Assembly: GCA_903848935.1 (NCBI GenBank)
Contig: CAINHO010000030.1
Coordinates: 1-64,000, forward strand
DNA length: 64,000 nt
Source of the DNA: an uncultured Pseudomonadota bacterium
GTDB lineage: Bacteria; Pseudomonadota; Gammaproteobacteria; Methylococcales; Methylomonadaceae
Direction: 5' to 3'
The notes under the pieces were generated by a model. The model did no database searches and was not told where the DNA came from. It worked only from the letters and a program-made list of their open reading frames with translations. Below, piece after piece: positions 28,965 through 37,543 of the stretch (its first letter is position 1; each line of letters opens with the position of its first letter). The translations under genes and the position numbers were made by a program.

Positions 28965-29906
28965 TTAGACGAGGGTAGAAAAATTTCCACCTTTTCTGCC
29001 TTCGTTATCCATCCAAGTGTGTTGAACATTTAAATCGTTCAACCATTGGATACCAGATAAACCTTTTAATAATGCAATGGTGGCAATACTTCCAGCCACT
29101 AAACATTCTTCAGCAACGACACTGACTGAAGATAAACCAATCGCAGACCAGCCAGTTTTTGGATTCAAAATATGGCAGTAGCGTTTCCCAGAAATTTCGA
29201 TAAATCGCTCATAATCACCGCTGGTTGCTAATGCACCACGCGCTAGTTCGATTGTAGCCATTGAAGTATTCGGATTTCTGGGATGAGAAATTCCAATTTG
29301 CCATGGTTCCTGATTTGGATGCGAACCAATAACGGCAATATCGCCACCAAAATCAATCAAACCGTGTTGAACGCCTAGCGATTTACAAATGAATACTGCA
29401 CGATCAACGGCGTATTCTTTACCAATTCCACCAAAATCAAGTTCCATTCTAGGAACAGAAAAACTTAAACGAGGCGATTCCCAAATCACTTTTTCTAAGC
29501 CAATGAATGGCAATAATTTGTTGATTTCTGCTTGTTCTGGCAACCGTGATTCTGAAAAATCCCAAACATTTCGCAAAATCCCCGATGTAATATCAAACAA
29601 GCCATCACTTTTTTTATGACACGCAAAAGCGTAATCAAGCAGCCCATCCGTTTCTTCATCAACATCAATAAAAGAACCGTGTTTTGCGGCGAGGTTTATT
29701 TTTGAAAGTAAGCTACTTTCACAATATCTCGAATACTTCGCGTTAATTCTGAAAACCTCTTGTATTACAGCGTCTGCAATACATTCCGTCTCCGATTCGT
29801 TTTCTGCATATAAATGCAAGTGGCATTCGCTTCCAAGTGCCAAGAAAGAAATACTGTGTAATTTCAACATTGAATAATCGTCAAAAGTCGGTGATGCAAA
29901 CGGCAT
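28965..29906 (-). CDS. apbE: ApbE-type FAD:protein FMN transferase
   Basis: The 313-residue ApbE-family product has RYCESSLLSKINLAAK, SDGLFDITSG, LDFGGIGKEYAVDRA, the FAD-binding GLIDFGGDIAVIGSHPN and the late IATSGDYERF-like ALATSGDYERF segment. ApbE moves FMN from FAD onto Thr/Ser of target proteins. There is no signal peptide or lipobox, so it should act in the cytoplasm, unlike the periplasmic ApbE of Rnf/Nqr. No Rnf or Nqr genes are near. The upstream small gene ends 22 bp before it. Confidence 0.92.
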   Translation of the reverse strand: MPFASPTFDDYSMLKLHSISFLALGSECHLHLYAENESETECIADAVIQEVFRINAKYSRYCESSLLSKINLAAKHGSFIDVDEETDGLLDYAFACHKKSDGLFDITSGILRNVWDFSESRLPEQAEINKLLPFIGLEKVIWESPRLSFSVPRMELDFGGIGKEYAVDRAVFICKSLGVQHGLIDFGGDIAVIGSHPNQEPWQIGISHPRNPNTSMATIELARGALATSGDYERFIEISGKRYCHILNPKTGWSAIGLSSVSVVAEECLVAGSIATIALLKGLSGIQWLNDLNVQHTWMDNEGRKGGNFSTLV

Positions 29907-29928
29907 TTCACACCACCAAAATTTCTAC

Positions 29929-30192
29929 TTACGCAACAACAGGCGGCGTATTTACAACTTCTGGAACACCCACTGTAGCAATGAGAGGTGCCGCGTCATG
30001 ATGAATAGCATCATGACCTAATCCACCAATGAAAGCCGCGTGATGTGCGGCGGTGATTGCTGGAGCGGTATGTTGTATTGCACCATTAGCCGCTGCAGGT
30101 TTTGACAAATGCGCCATCCAATTAACAGGTAATGTTGGCGTACCTGTAGGAGCGGCGTGTAGATGTGTTGCCATGTTCAAATGCAAAGTCAT
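29929..30192 (-). CDS. Small His/Ala/Pro-rich protein upstream of apbE
   Basis: The 87-residue protein has ten His, no Cys, few charges, and a pattern such as AAHHAAFIGGLGHDAIHH. A good Shine-Dalgarno (AGAGG, 7 bases before ATG 30192) supports translation. I do not recognise it. It could be a metal-binding peptide or a modification substrate for the enzyme encoded downstream. It is not likely to be membrane-bound or secreted. Confidence 0.6.
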   Translation of the reverse strand: MTLHLNMATHLHAAPTGTPTLPVNWMAHLSKPAAANGAIQHTAPAITAAHHAAFIGGLGHDAIHHDAAPLIATVGVPEVVNTPPVVA

Positions 30193-30438
30193 AATAAACC
30201 TCTAAAAGTTATAATAAATGCCACTTGGCAATATAACGATAGCGATTATCACGCCAGGTTGATTTATTTTTTATCTATTTGATATTAAATGTTATTTTTA
30301 TAAACGTGTTACCGTTGTTCTTTCTAAAATGCAGCAAATAAACCAACGTGGGTTGTGTTGCACCGATTTTCAGTTTTCAAAAATCTAAATTTATACATTA
30401 GCGAGTGCAAAACGGTAACGCGAAACAAAATCCAAAAC

Positions 30439-30444
30439 TATAAT
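30439..30444 (+). promoter_or_regulatory. Candidate -10 box TATAAT
   Basis: A perfect TATAAT sits about 70 bases before the oxidoreductase ATG. A convincing -35 is not seen at the right spacing. Initiation here would begin at about 30451, exactly at the base of the hairpin. Confidence 0.4.
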
Positions 30445-30450
30445 GATAAA

Positions 30451-30487
30451 GGTAACGTCCAAAGGCGGGCGTTACCCCTATTTTTTT
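30451..30487 (+). terminator. Hairpin with U-tract 26 bp before the oxidoreductase start
   Basis: A 10-bp stem (GGTAACGTCC with GGGCGTTACC, one G-U pair) and a 6-base loop are followed by CCTA and seven T. It is either an attenuator of the downstream gene or a 5' stabilising hairpin if transcription starts at the TATAAT just upstream. Confidence 0.55.
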
Positions 30488-30512
30488 CACTCCGTTTTCG
30501 AGTATAGGACTC

Positions 30513-33500
30513 ATGACACAAAAAAATCTAACCCTCGGCATTGCCAATTTTAATTATGCTGATTTGTATGACTCAGCACGTTTGACTGATTTACTCGCGA
30601 TTTTCGATGAATCAGTGAAATACCACGATGCCGATTTGTACGAAAATTACATTTCGTATCGCAGCACCCAAGGCGCAGATTTATCGCCCGAACAACAATC
30701 AGCGATGTTGGTACAAGTTGCGCCATTCGTTGGAAAATTTGTTGCCAAATTGTTCAATGTTGAAGCCGAACATCAAGCACAAAAATCTCACATTCAATCA
30801 GAAATAGAAACGATTTTTACGTTTAAAAATGAAGTCGTCGAAAAATTGGGCGTAGTTTTCAAAGGTCAAACGACAGACGATTGGAAAATTCCTGACGTGT
30901 TGAATCGTTTTGATTTGTTAATCGAAGCAGGTTTCCCCGAAGCCAATTTAGATGATGACGAAGAACATCGTGTGGCAAGAGTTGGCGCGGTAATTGGCTC
31001 ATTGGCAAATCATTACAAAACCTTGGCAAAAGGCAAAGAAAGCCATTATGAAAATGCCGATTTGCAAGCCGAAGCCTTACGCGAAAAATTAAAAAACCAC
31101 GAACTTGCAGCAACCGAATTTGTAGATATTCTCAACGCGCCTGATTTCACCGAATTCACTGCTGGTTTGATGGATGTCGTGCAACGCTGGTGTTTTGTCG
31201 CACAACAAGATAACGATGTCGTGGCGGATTGGTTGAGTTTTAAATTCCCTGAAAAACGTGATTTCGAGAATTTAGTCGAACACGAACTCATCGACAAAAC
31301 CGAATTCAACGTGTGGATGGGAGAACATCGTCGCCGTCGTGATGGTTTCAAATTAACCGATTTGCGTTACAACGAACGCCAAGTTTTATCTGAAGTGAAT
31401 CATTGTATTTACTGCCACGAGCGCGATACCGATTCATGTTCAAAAGGAATGCGTAACAAAAAAACCAACACCTTCAAAGAAGACCCAATGGGCGTAACGA
31501 CCATCGGTTGTCCACTCGATGAAAAAATTTCAGAAATGAATTTAGTCAAACGTGGTGGCGACAACATTGGTGCGTTGGCGATTGTAACCGTTGATAATCC
31601 AATGTGTGCAGGCACGGGGCATCGAATTTGTAACGAATGTATGAAGGGCTGTATTTATCAAAAAACTGACCCCGTAAACATTCCGCAAATCGAAACCAAC
31701 GTGTTGACCGACGTTTTGTTTATGCCTTACGGCTTTGAAATTTACAGTTTGTTGACACGCTGGAATCCGCTTAACGTCAAACGTCCCGTGATGTTGCCAT
31801 ACAACGGTAAAAATGCGCTCGTCGTTGGTTTAGGCCCTGCGGGTTATACGATGAGTCATTATTTGCTCAATGAAGGTTTTGCGGTGGCGGGGATTGACGG
31901 TTTGAAACTTGAGCCGTTGCCTATTGCCCTAACGGGCGATGCAAACAATTTACCTGCGCCGATTGCGGATTTCAAAGACCTTTACGAAGATTTGGACAAA
32001 CGGATTTTGGCAGGTTTTGGCGGTGTGGCGGAATACGGAATTACGGTTCGTTGGGATAAAAACTTTTTGAAAGTCATGTATTTAATGTTATTGCGTCATC
32101 AAACTTTCCGCGCTTACGGCGGCGTGCGTTTTGGCGGAACATTAACAATTGATGATGCGTGGGAAATGGGCTTTGACCATATTTGTATTGCCTCAGGCGC
32201 AGGTCAGCCAACGATTATCGATTTGAAAAACAACCTCATGCGCGGTATTCGCAAAGCCTCAGATTTCTTGATGGCGTTGCAATTAACAGGTGCGGCAAAA
32301 GCCTCTTCGCTTGCGAATTTACAAGTACGTTTGCCAGCAGGTGTGATTGGTGGCGGTTTGACGGCTATTGATACCGCAACGGAATTGATGGCGTATTATC
32401 CTGTGCAAGTTCAAAAAATTCTGCACCGTTATGAAATTTTAACGAAACTTTACGGTGAAGAAAAAGTTCGCGTCCGTTATGACAAAGAAGAAATCATTAT
32501 TTTGGATGAGTTTTTAGCGCACGGAAAAGCGATTGCCGCCGAACGTCAACGCGCAGAAGCCGAAGGTGAATTACCTGATTTCCAACCGCTGGTCGAATCA
32601 TGGGGCGGCGTGACGTTGTTCTATCGCAAAGGCATTAAAGACGCGCCTGCGTATCGTCAAAACCATGAAGAAATCAGCGAAGCCTTAGAAGAAGGCATTG
32701 CATTGGCAGAATTCATGAGTCCCGTCGGTGCGAATGCCGATGAATTTGGGCATTTGGTATCGGTCGATTTCCAAAACACCAAAACCAAAGCCGATGTAAA
32801 TGTGTCATTGCGTAATTTATACGTCGCTGCGGGAACGTCACCAAACACGATTTACCAAAGCGAATATCCTGACACGTTTGTGATGGATAAATGGTTCTTC
32901 CAACGTTATGAGCCTGAATTTGAAAATGGCACGGTTTCGCTCGTTGCCAGCAACGATGAAAAAATGCCAAAAATTGGCAAACCTGCGCCGCTCACGTCAT
33001 ATCAAAAAGACGGTAAATTTATCAGTTTCTATGGCGACAATCACCCTGTTTATGCGGGCAACGTCGTGAAAGCAATGGCGAGCGCGAAAAATGGTTATCC
33101 GTATGTGGTGAAATTGTTTGAGCAAGAATTGGCGGGTTTAAATCCTTCGCAACAAGCCGAACGTGATGCGGCGGCAAAAAATCTGTTTGCTCGTTTGGAT
33201 GATTCGTTCAAAGCGACGATTGTTGAAATTAACCGTTTAACACCAACGATTGTTGAAATTGTGATTAAAGCTCCGCTTGCCGCTGAAAAATTTGAAGCAG
33301 GTCAATTTTACCGCGTGCAAAATTATGAAGCCTTTGCGCCAACCGTTGAAGGCACTGTTTTAGCGGCTGAAGGGCTGGCGTTGACAGGCGCGGAAGTGAA
33401 CAAAGAAAAAGGTACGGTTTCATTGATTGCGCTAGAAATGGGTTCATCGTCGCGCTTGTGTGCAACGTGGAAAGCAGGCGACCCTGTTGTGTTGATGGGT

Positions 33501-34172
33501 GTCACAGGCACGCCAACCGAAATTTTAACAGGTCAAACCGTGTTGTTGATTGGCGGCGGTTTAGGAAACGCGGTGTTGTTCTCAATCGGGAAAGCGTTAC
33601 GCGCGGCAGGCAATAAAGTGATTTATTTTGCAGGCTACAATTTGGCGCGAGACCGTTTCAAAGTCGAAGATGTTGAAGCGGCAGCAGACATTGTGATTTG
33701 GTCTGTCAATAAAGGCGAAAATGTTGTGCCATTCACGCCAACTCGTCCGCAAGATAAAACCTTTGTCGGCAACATTTTGGAAGCGATGATTGCTTACGGC
33801 AAAGGCGAATTAGTTGAACAACCGATTTCACTGGCGGACGTTGACCATTTGATTGTGATTGGTTCGGATAGAATGATGGAGGCGGTCAAACACGCGCGTT
33901 TTGATGTGTTGAAACCGTATTTGACCAAAGCACATCACGCCGTTGGTTCAATCAATTCGCCAATGCAGTGCATGATGAAAGGTATTTGCGCTCAATGTTT
34001 ATGCAAACACGTTGATAAAGACAGTGGCAAAGAGTTCTTCGTTTATTCGTGCTACAACCAAGATCAGGATTTGGATAAAGTCGATTTCCCGAACTTGAAT
34101 GCGCGTCTCAAACAAAACACCGTGCAGGAAAAATTGTCTAATCTTTGGTTGGATTATTTGTTGACGAAGTAG
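30513..34172 (+). CDS. Large Fe-S/FAD/NAD(P) oxidoreductase (GltB-small-subunit-like + DHOD electron-transfer-like)
   Basis: The protein has 1219 residues. The N-terminal ~280 are helical. A Cys-rich segment follows (CIYCHERDTDSC at about 298 and GTGHRICNECMKGCIY at about 370), a likely Fe-S region. Then comes a pyridine nucleotide-disulfide oxidoreductase fold (GLGPAGY at about 436, GGGLTAIDTATELM at about 610). Residues about 905-1200 form a ferredoxin reductase/PyrK-like domain (FEAGQFYRVQNYE, LLIGGGLGNAVLF) with a second Cys cluster (QCMMKGICAQCLC, about 1153). The layout suggests NAD(P)H-dependent electron transfer between flavin and Fe-S centres. The physiological role is unknown to me. 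The 3' end is the source of repeat C1. Confidence 0.8.
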   Translation: MTQKNLTLGIANFNYADLYDSARLTDLLAIFDESVKYHDADLYENYISYRSTQGADLSPEQQSAMLVQVAPFVGKFVAKLFNVEAEHQAQKSHIQSEIETIFTFKNEVVEKLGVVFKGQTTDDWKIPDVLNRFDLLIEAGFPEANLDDDEEHRVARVGAVIGSLANHYKTLAKGKESHYENADLQAEALREKLKNHELAATEFVDILNAPDFTEFTAGLMDVVQRWCFVAQQDNDVVADWLSFKFPEKRDFENLVEHELIDKTEFNVWMGEHRRRRDGFKLTDLRYNERQVLSEVNHCIYCHERDTDSCSKGMRNKKTNTFKEDPMGVTTIGCPLDEKISEMNLVKRGGDNIGALAIVTVDNPMCAGTGHRICNECMKGCIYQKTDPVNIPQIETNVLTDVLFMPYGFEIYSLLTRWNPLNVKRPVMLPYNGKNALVVGLGPAGYTMSHYLLNEGFAVAGIDGLKLEPLPIALTGDANNLPAPIADFKDLYEDLDKRILAGFGGVAEYGITVRWDKNFLKVMYLMLLRHQTFRAYGGVRFGGTLTIDDAWEMGFDHICIASGAGQPTIIDLKNNLMRGIRKASDFLMALQLTGAAKASSLANLQVRLPAGVIGGGLTAIDTATELMAYYPVQVQKILHRYEILTKLYGEEKVRVRYDKEEIIILDEFLAHGKAIAAERQRAEAEGELPDFQPLVESWGGVTLFYRKGIKDAPAYRQNHEEISEALEEGIALAEFMSPVGANADEFGHLVSVDFQNTKTKADVNVSLRNLYVAAGTSPNTIYQSEYPDTFVMDKWFFQRYEPEFENGTVSLVASNDEKMPKIGKPAPLTSYQKDGKFISFYGDNHPVYAGNVVKAMASAKNGYPYVVKLFEQELAGLNPSQQAERDAAAKNLFARLDDSFKATIVEINRLTPTIVEIVIKAPLAAEKFEAGQFYRVQNYEAFAPTVEGTVLAAEGLALTGAEVNKEKGTVSLIALEMGSSSRLCATWKAGDPVVLMGVTGTPTEILTGQTVLLIGGGLGNAVLFSIGKALRAAGNKVIYFAGYNLARDRFKVEDVEAAADIVIWSVNKGENVVPFTPTRPQDKTFVGNILEAMIAYGKGELVEQPISLADVDHLIVIGSDRMMEAVKHARFDVLKPYLTKAHHAVGSINSPMQCMMKGICAQCLCKHVDKDSGKEFFVYSCYNQDQDLDKVDFPNLNARLKQNTVQEKLSNLWLDYLLTK
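34101..34171 (+). repeat. Repeat C1: native 3' end of the oxidoreductase gene
   Basis: The segment GCGCGTCTCAAACAAAACAC and following bases up to GAAGTA, ending at the stop codon. Diverged copies C2-C4 occur at 36809-36875, 37468-37530 and 39936-40004. The shared core includes CAAACAAAACACCGTGCA and GGTTGGATTATTTGTTGA. Confidence 0.9.
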
Positions 34173-34192
34173 TTATTAAAATTTAATTTCAT

Positions 34193-34226
34193 GAGCAGGT
34201 GATAATTGCCCTCATCTGCTCACTTT
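34193..34226 (+). terminator. Terminator-like hairpin after the oxidoreductase gene
   Basis: GAGCAGGTGA (34193-34202) pairs with TCATCTGCTC (34212-34221) with one G-U pair, loop of 9, followed by ACTTTT. The T-tract is short. Confidence 0.7.
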
Positions 34227-34277
34227 TACGCTAACGAATATAAAAAATATTCATAACAAATAGATTAGGAAACGATA

Positions 34278-35369
34278 ATGTTGGAACTTGCATCCGCGCT
34301 AACACCAAAATCAATCAAGTTAGATGACTTACTACTTGATCCAAACAATCCACGATTTTCCGAATTGGGAGAAGAAATAAATCCAATTCCAGAATTACGT
34401 TTCAATGAAGAAAAAGTGCAAGAAAAGACTTTTGCTAAAATGAAAGACCCTATTTTTGGTGCTAGTGAATTACGCGATACTATAAAAACATTGGGATTCC
34501 TACCAATGGATAGAATCGTGGTACGGAAATGGAAAGGAGTAACAGAAAAATATGTTGTGATTGAAGGTAATCGTCGAGTAAGCGCGTTAAAGTGGCTAAT
34601 TTCCTTGAATGATGCGGGTAAGGAAACGTTCAGTGAGCAACAAATCAATAATTTTACTCATCTCGAATGTTTAGTTTTGGATGATGATATTGCACCTGAA
34701 ATGGCACATTTAATTTTACCTGGATTACGTCATATTTCTGGCATAAAAGAATGGGGACCGTATCAAAAAGCTAAAGTTGTTGTTGCGTTGCGTAATTCAG
34801 GTATGAGTCCACAGGAAGCTGCTCAAAGTCTAGGGTTGCATATTAGACCCGCTAATAGAGCATATCGTTGTTTTATGGCTTTGGAACAAATGCGTAAAAG
34901 TGAGGAATATGGCGAATTTGCAACTCCGAAACTGTACACCTATTTTGATGAAGCCTTAAATAAAGCACCAATAAGAACATGGCTGGGGTGGAATGACACA
35001 ACTAATCAATTTGAACAGAATGAACGATTGCTCGAATTTTATAGTTGGATAGTTCCATCTGAAGACAATGAGCTTAAATTGCCAGAAACGAGTAACGTAA
35101 GAGACTTAGGAAAGATCATAGAAGATGATAATGCAATGCAAATTTTTCGATCTCCACATGGAACGTTATTGCGTGCTTTAGCTAAATATGAAGTTGATCA
35201 TCCAGAAGAATGGAGTCCTAAAATTTCAGCTGCCAATTCGGCGTTAAAATCATTGACACCCAACAAGTTACGTACGATGGAAGAAGCAGCACTTCAGGCT
35301 ATTCAAGAACTATCAGAAACGATTCAACAAGTTCTGAAAGATAGAGATGCTCTGATTAAAAGCCAATAA
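34278..35369 (+). CDS. ParB-like nuclease-fold protein (putative defence module gene 1)
   Basis: The protein has 363 residues. The N-terminal ~110 have the ParB/Srx pattern: LDDLLLDPNNPRFSEL, a linker, GFLPMDRIVV, then VVIEGNRRVSALKWL (EGNRR at 96-100, the nucleotide-binding position in ParB-like domains). A helical, HTH-like middle (GMSPQEAAQSLGLHIR) and a coiled C-terminal end follow. It precedes an Mrr-like nuclease by 17 bp with the same orientation, and is bounded by repeats C1 and C2. It is not a chromosomal ParB: no parA and no parS-type context. The ATP/CTP-using DNA-sensor role is inference. Confidence 0.75.
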   Translation: MLELASALTPKSIKLDDLLLDPNNPRFSELGEEINPIPELRFNEEKVQEKTFAKMKDPIFGASELRDTIKTLGFLPMDRIVVRKWKGVTEKYVVIEGNRRVSALKWLISLNDAGKETFSEQQINNFTHLECLVLDDDIAPEMAHLILPGLRHISGIKEWGPYQKAKVVVALRNSGMSPQEAAQSLGLHIRPANRAYRCFMALEQMRKSEEYGEFATPKLYTYFDEALNKAPIRTWLGWNDTTNQFEQNERLLEFYSWIVPSEDNELKLPETSNVRDLGKIIEDDNAMQIFRSPHGTLLRALAKYEVDHPEEWSPKISAANSALKSLTPNKLRTMEEAALQAIQELSETIQQVLKDRDALIKSQ

Positions 35370-35386
35370 ATAGGCAGTAATACGAA

Positions 35387-36133
35387 ATGGCGAAACTATC
35401 ACGAGAAATAATAGCTCAATGGGCTATCGAGAGTTTGGAGTCAGAAGAGTGGACATTACTGCCAAAACTCTGTGAAGACAGCATAAAAAAGCAGAATAAA
35501 TTTTCTGAAAGAGAAATTGATGAATCTATAGAACGTGAATTGGAAAATGTTGCTGAACTCTTACGAAACAAGGCTGTTAGTGCTAAGGAAAATGGCGAAA
35601 TAGCTATTTATGAAATTGATGATGAAGCCCCGCCTTATATCAGAAAGTGCGGTGAAATCTATCCCGATATTTTGAAAAAATTACAACAAATGGAATGGGA
35701 TAAATTTGAAAAACTGTGTACTGATATTTTGCAAATTTTGGGATGGAATGAATCAGAAAACATCGGTGGCAGACAAGATGACGGTGTTGACTTTCATTCA
35801 TTTGGTTTTCCTAATCATCAAATTTTCGATTTACCAATGCCACCTAGCTGTAAAGTTTTAGTAATTGGGCAAGCAAAACGTTATAAGCAAAGCAACACTG
35901 TTTCAGAAACTGAAATCAGAAAGTTTGTTGGAGGCGCACTCAAAAAATTGAATGATTTTCGTAAATCAGGAAAAGTGGGTGTTTTAACTCCCGTTATTTT
36001 TGCTTTTTGGACATCTTCTGATTTCCAAGAACCCGCTAAAGAATATGCCAAAACAATGGGAATTTGGTTTATGAATGGCAGAACATTGGTTGAATACCTT
36101 AATAAACTGAATTTAGGACAATCCGTCGATTAA
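35387..36133 (+). CDS. Mrr-like PD-(D/E)XK endonuclease (putative defence module gene 2)
   Basis: The protein has 248 residues. The helical first half (1-95) is followed by an Mrr-type catalytic domain: WDKFEKLCTDILQILGW, GGRQDDGVDF (Asp135) and VLVIGQAKRYKQSN (Gln162, Lys164). Those residues are the usual catalytic set of Mrr/restriction endonucleases (D...QxK). It is in an operon with the ParB-like gene; C2 begins 7 bp after its stop. The base composition is more A-rich than the oxidoreductase. The target, for example modified DNA or phage DNA, is unknown. Confidence 0.8.
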   Translation: MAKLSREIIAQWAIESLESEEWTLLPKLCEDSIKKQNKFSEREIDESIERELENVAELLRNKAVSAKENGEIAIYEIDDEAPPYIRKCGEIYPDILKKLQQMEWDKFEKLCTDILQILGWNESENIGGRQDDGVDFHSFGFPNHQIFDLPMPPSCKVLVIGQAKRYKQSNTVSETEIRKFVGGALKKLNDFRKSGKVGVLTPVIFAFWTSSDFQEPAKEYAKTMGIWFMNGRTLVEYLNKLNLGQSVD

Positions 36134-36140
36134 CAGTAGA

Positions 36141-36875
36141 GATTGCACTGGAAATGGGTTCATCGTCGCGTTTGTGTGCAACATGGAAAGCTGGCGACCC
36201 AGTGGTTTTGATGGGTGTGACTGAAATTCCAACAGGTCAAACCGTGTTGCTCATCGGTAGCGGTTTAGGAAATGCGGTGTTGTTTTCAATCGGGAAAGCG
36301 TTACGCGCGGCGGGAAATAAAGTGATTTATTTCGCAGGTTACAATTTGGCAAGAGACCGTTTCAAAGTCGAAGACGTTGAAGCCGCCGCAGACATTGTGA
36401 TTTGGTCTGTCAATAAAGGCGAAAATGTTGTGCCATTCACGCCAACTCGTCCGCAAGATAAAACCTTTGTCGGCAACATTTTGGAAGCGATGATTGCTTA
36501 CGGCAAAGGTGAATTGGGCGAACAACCAATTTCACTTGCTGACGTTGACCATTTGATTGTGATTGGTTCGGACAGAATGATGGACGCGGTGAAACACGCG
36601 CGTTTTGATGTGTTGAAACCGTATTTAACCAAAGCGCATCATGCGGTTGGTTCAATCAATTCGCCGATGCAGTGCATGATGAAAGGGATTTGCGCTCAAT
36701 GTTTGTGCAAACACGTTGATAAAGACAGTGGCAAAGAGTTCTTTGTTTATTCGTGTTACAACCAAGATCAGGATTTGGATAAAGTCAATTTCCCGAATTT
36801 GAATGCGCGTCTCAAACAAAACACCGTGCAGGAGTTGTGTCTAAATCTTTAGTTGGATTATTTATTGATGAAGTA
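36141..36875 (+). pseudogene. Duplicated, diverged 3' fragment of the oxidoreductase gene (C2)
   Basis: This corresponds to residues about 972-1219 of the gene at 30513, from GATTGC. The copy lost 12 bp (GTPTEIL becomes EI), has scattered mainly third-position changes, and near the end a frameshift gives an early stop (QELCLNL). There is no ribosome-binding site or proper N-terminus, so it should not make a working protein. The divergence is too high for a recent local copy and suggests an allele from a related strain. Confidence 0.92.
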
Positions 36876-36885
36876 ATTCAAAATG

Positions 36886-36918
36886 CAGTGACGTAGTTTA
36901 AAATCTGCGTCACTGTTT
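36886..36918 (+). terminator. Terminator-like hairpin after C2
   Basis: CAGTGACGTAG (36886-36896) pairs with CTGCGTCACTG (36905-36915), an 11-bp stem with one T-G pair and loop of 8, followed by TTTAA. Its sequence differs from the terminator after C1. Confidence 0.75.
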
Positions 36919-36939
36919 AACCTTTAAAAAGGAAAACTA

Positions 36940-37206
36940 ATGCCAGTCATTTCTTATTTCTTCGGTATTTACATTCGGATGTATAACGATGACCATAATC
37001 CGCCACATTTTCATGTTGATTATCAAGGACAACAAGCGCAATTTGCTATCGAAAGCGGTGAATTGTTAGCAGGAAAATTACCCAGCAAAGCAGTCAAATT
37101 AGTGCGCGAATGGGCAAAAGAGCATCAAGAAGAATTACGCGACAATTGGGAATTAGCGGTTGCTTTAAAACCTTTACAACGCATTGCGGGAGCTGACAAT
37201 GATTAA
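36940..37206 (+). CDS. DUF4160 protein, second pair
   Basis: The product has 88 residues, with GIYIRMYNDDHNPPHFHVDY and a longer C-terminal helix (VKLVREWAKEHQEELRDNW). The start ATG follows AAAAAGGAAAA. It overlaps its DUF2442 partner by 8 bp. It lies between C2 and C3, so this pair is one of the cargo modules of the hotspot. Confidence 0.85.
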   Translation: MPVISYFFGIYIRMYNDDHNPPHFHVDYQGQQAQFAIESGELLAGKLPSKAVKLVREWAKEHQEELRDNWELAVALKPLQRIAGADND

Positions 37207-37468
37207 AATTATTCGAGCCTATTATTTACAACAAAAAATTTTACGACTTTATTTTTCTGATAATTCCTACGGGGATTACGATTTACAACCATTAGTCGAT
37301 AGAGATGCCGAGTTAGTTTTACTGTTAAAAGATGATGATTATTTCAAACAATTTTTTTTAGAATTAGGCGCGTTGTGTTGGAAAAATGGTTTGGAATTAT
37401 GTCCCGATAGCATTTATCAAAAACTAGCAGAAAAACAGCAATTGCATTTTGAATTGAAAGCGGCTTAA
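37199..37468 (+). CDS. DUF2442 protein, second pair
   Basis: The protein has 89 residues from ATG 37199, with LRLYFSDNSYGDYDLQPLV and FLELGALCWKNGLELCPDSIY. This variant is the longer DUF2442 type with the W-NGLEL-P segment seen in many members. The stop codon TAA at 37466-37468 is shared with the first base of repeat C3. Role unknown. Confidence 0.85.
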   Translation: MIKIIRAYYLQQKILRLYFSDNSYGDYDLQPLVDRDAELVLLLKDDDYFKQFFLELGALCWKNGLELCPDSIYQKLAEKQQLHFELKAA

Positions 37469-37530
37469 AACAAAACACCGTGCAGGAATTGCGTCTAATC
37501 TTTGGTTGGATTATTTGTTGATGAAGTAGG
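37468..37530 (+). repeat. Repeat C3: 63-bp copy of the oxidoreductase 3' end
   Basis: It starts AAACAAAACACCGTGCAGGA and ends at GAAGTAG, with all but the first part of C1. It has a 1-base deletion compared with C1 near AGGAATTG. Confidence 0.9.
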
Positions 37531-37543
37531 TATTGGTTACATG

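Larger units (their letters stand above)
30193..30512. promoter_or_regulatory. Intergenic leader between the small peptide gene and the oxidoreductase
   Basis: This 320-bp stretch contains no gene. It must hold divergent promoters. Four segments can pair in alternative ways: A GTTACCGT (30308-30315), B ACGGTAACGC (30412-30421), C GGTAACGTCC (30451-30460), D GGGCGTTACC (30467-30476). A with B and C with D, or B with D, are mutually exclusive. A perfect TATAAT lies at 30439-30444. Confidence 0.5.

Noticed and set aside
30451-30487. Simple terminator of an upstream plus-strand gene
   Set aside because: No plus-strand gene precedes it; the neighbouring genes run the other way, so it is better read as a leader element.
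36154-36852. Open frame of 232 codons that looks like a separate oxidoreductase subunit
   Set aside because: It is the duplicated 3' part of the gene at 30513, without start signal or N-terminal domains and with a frameshifted end.
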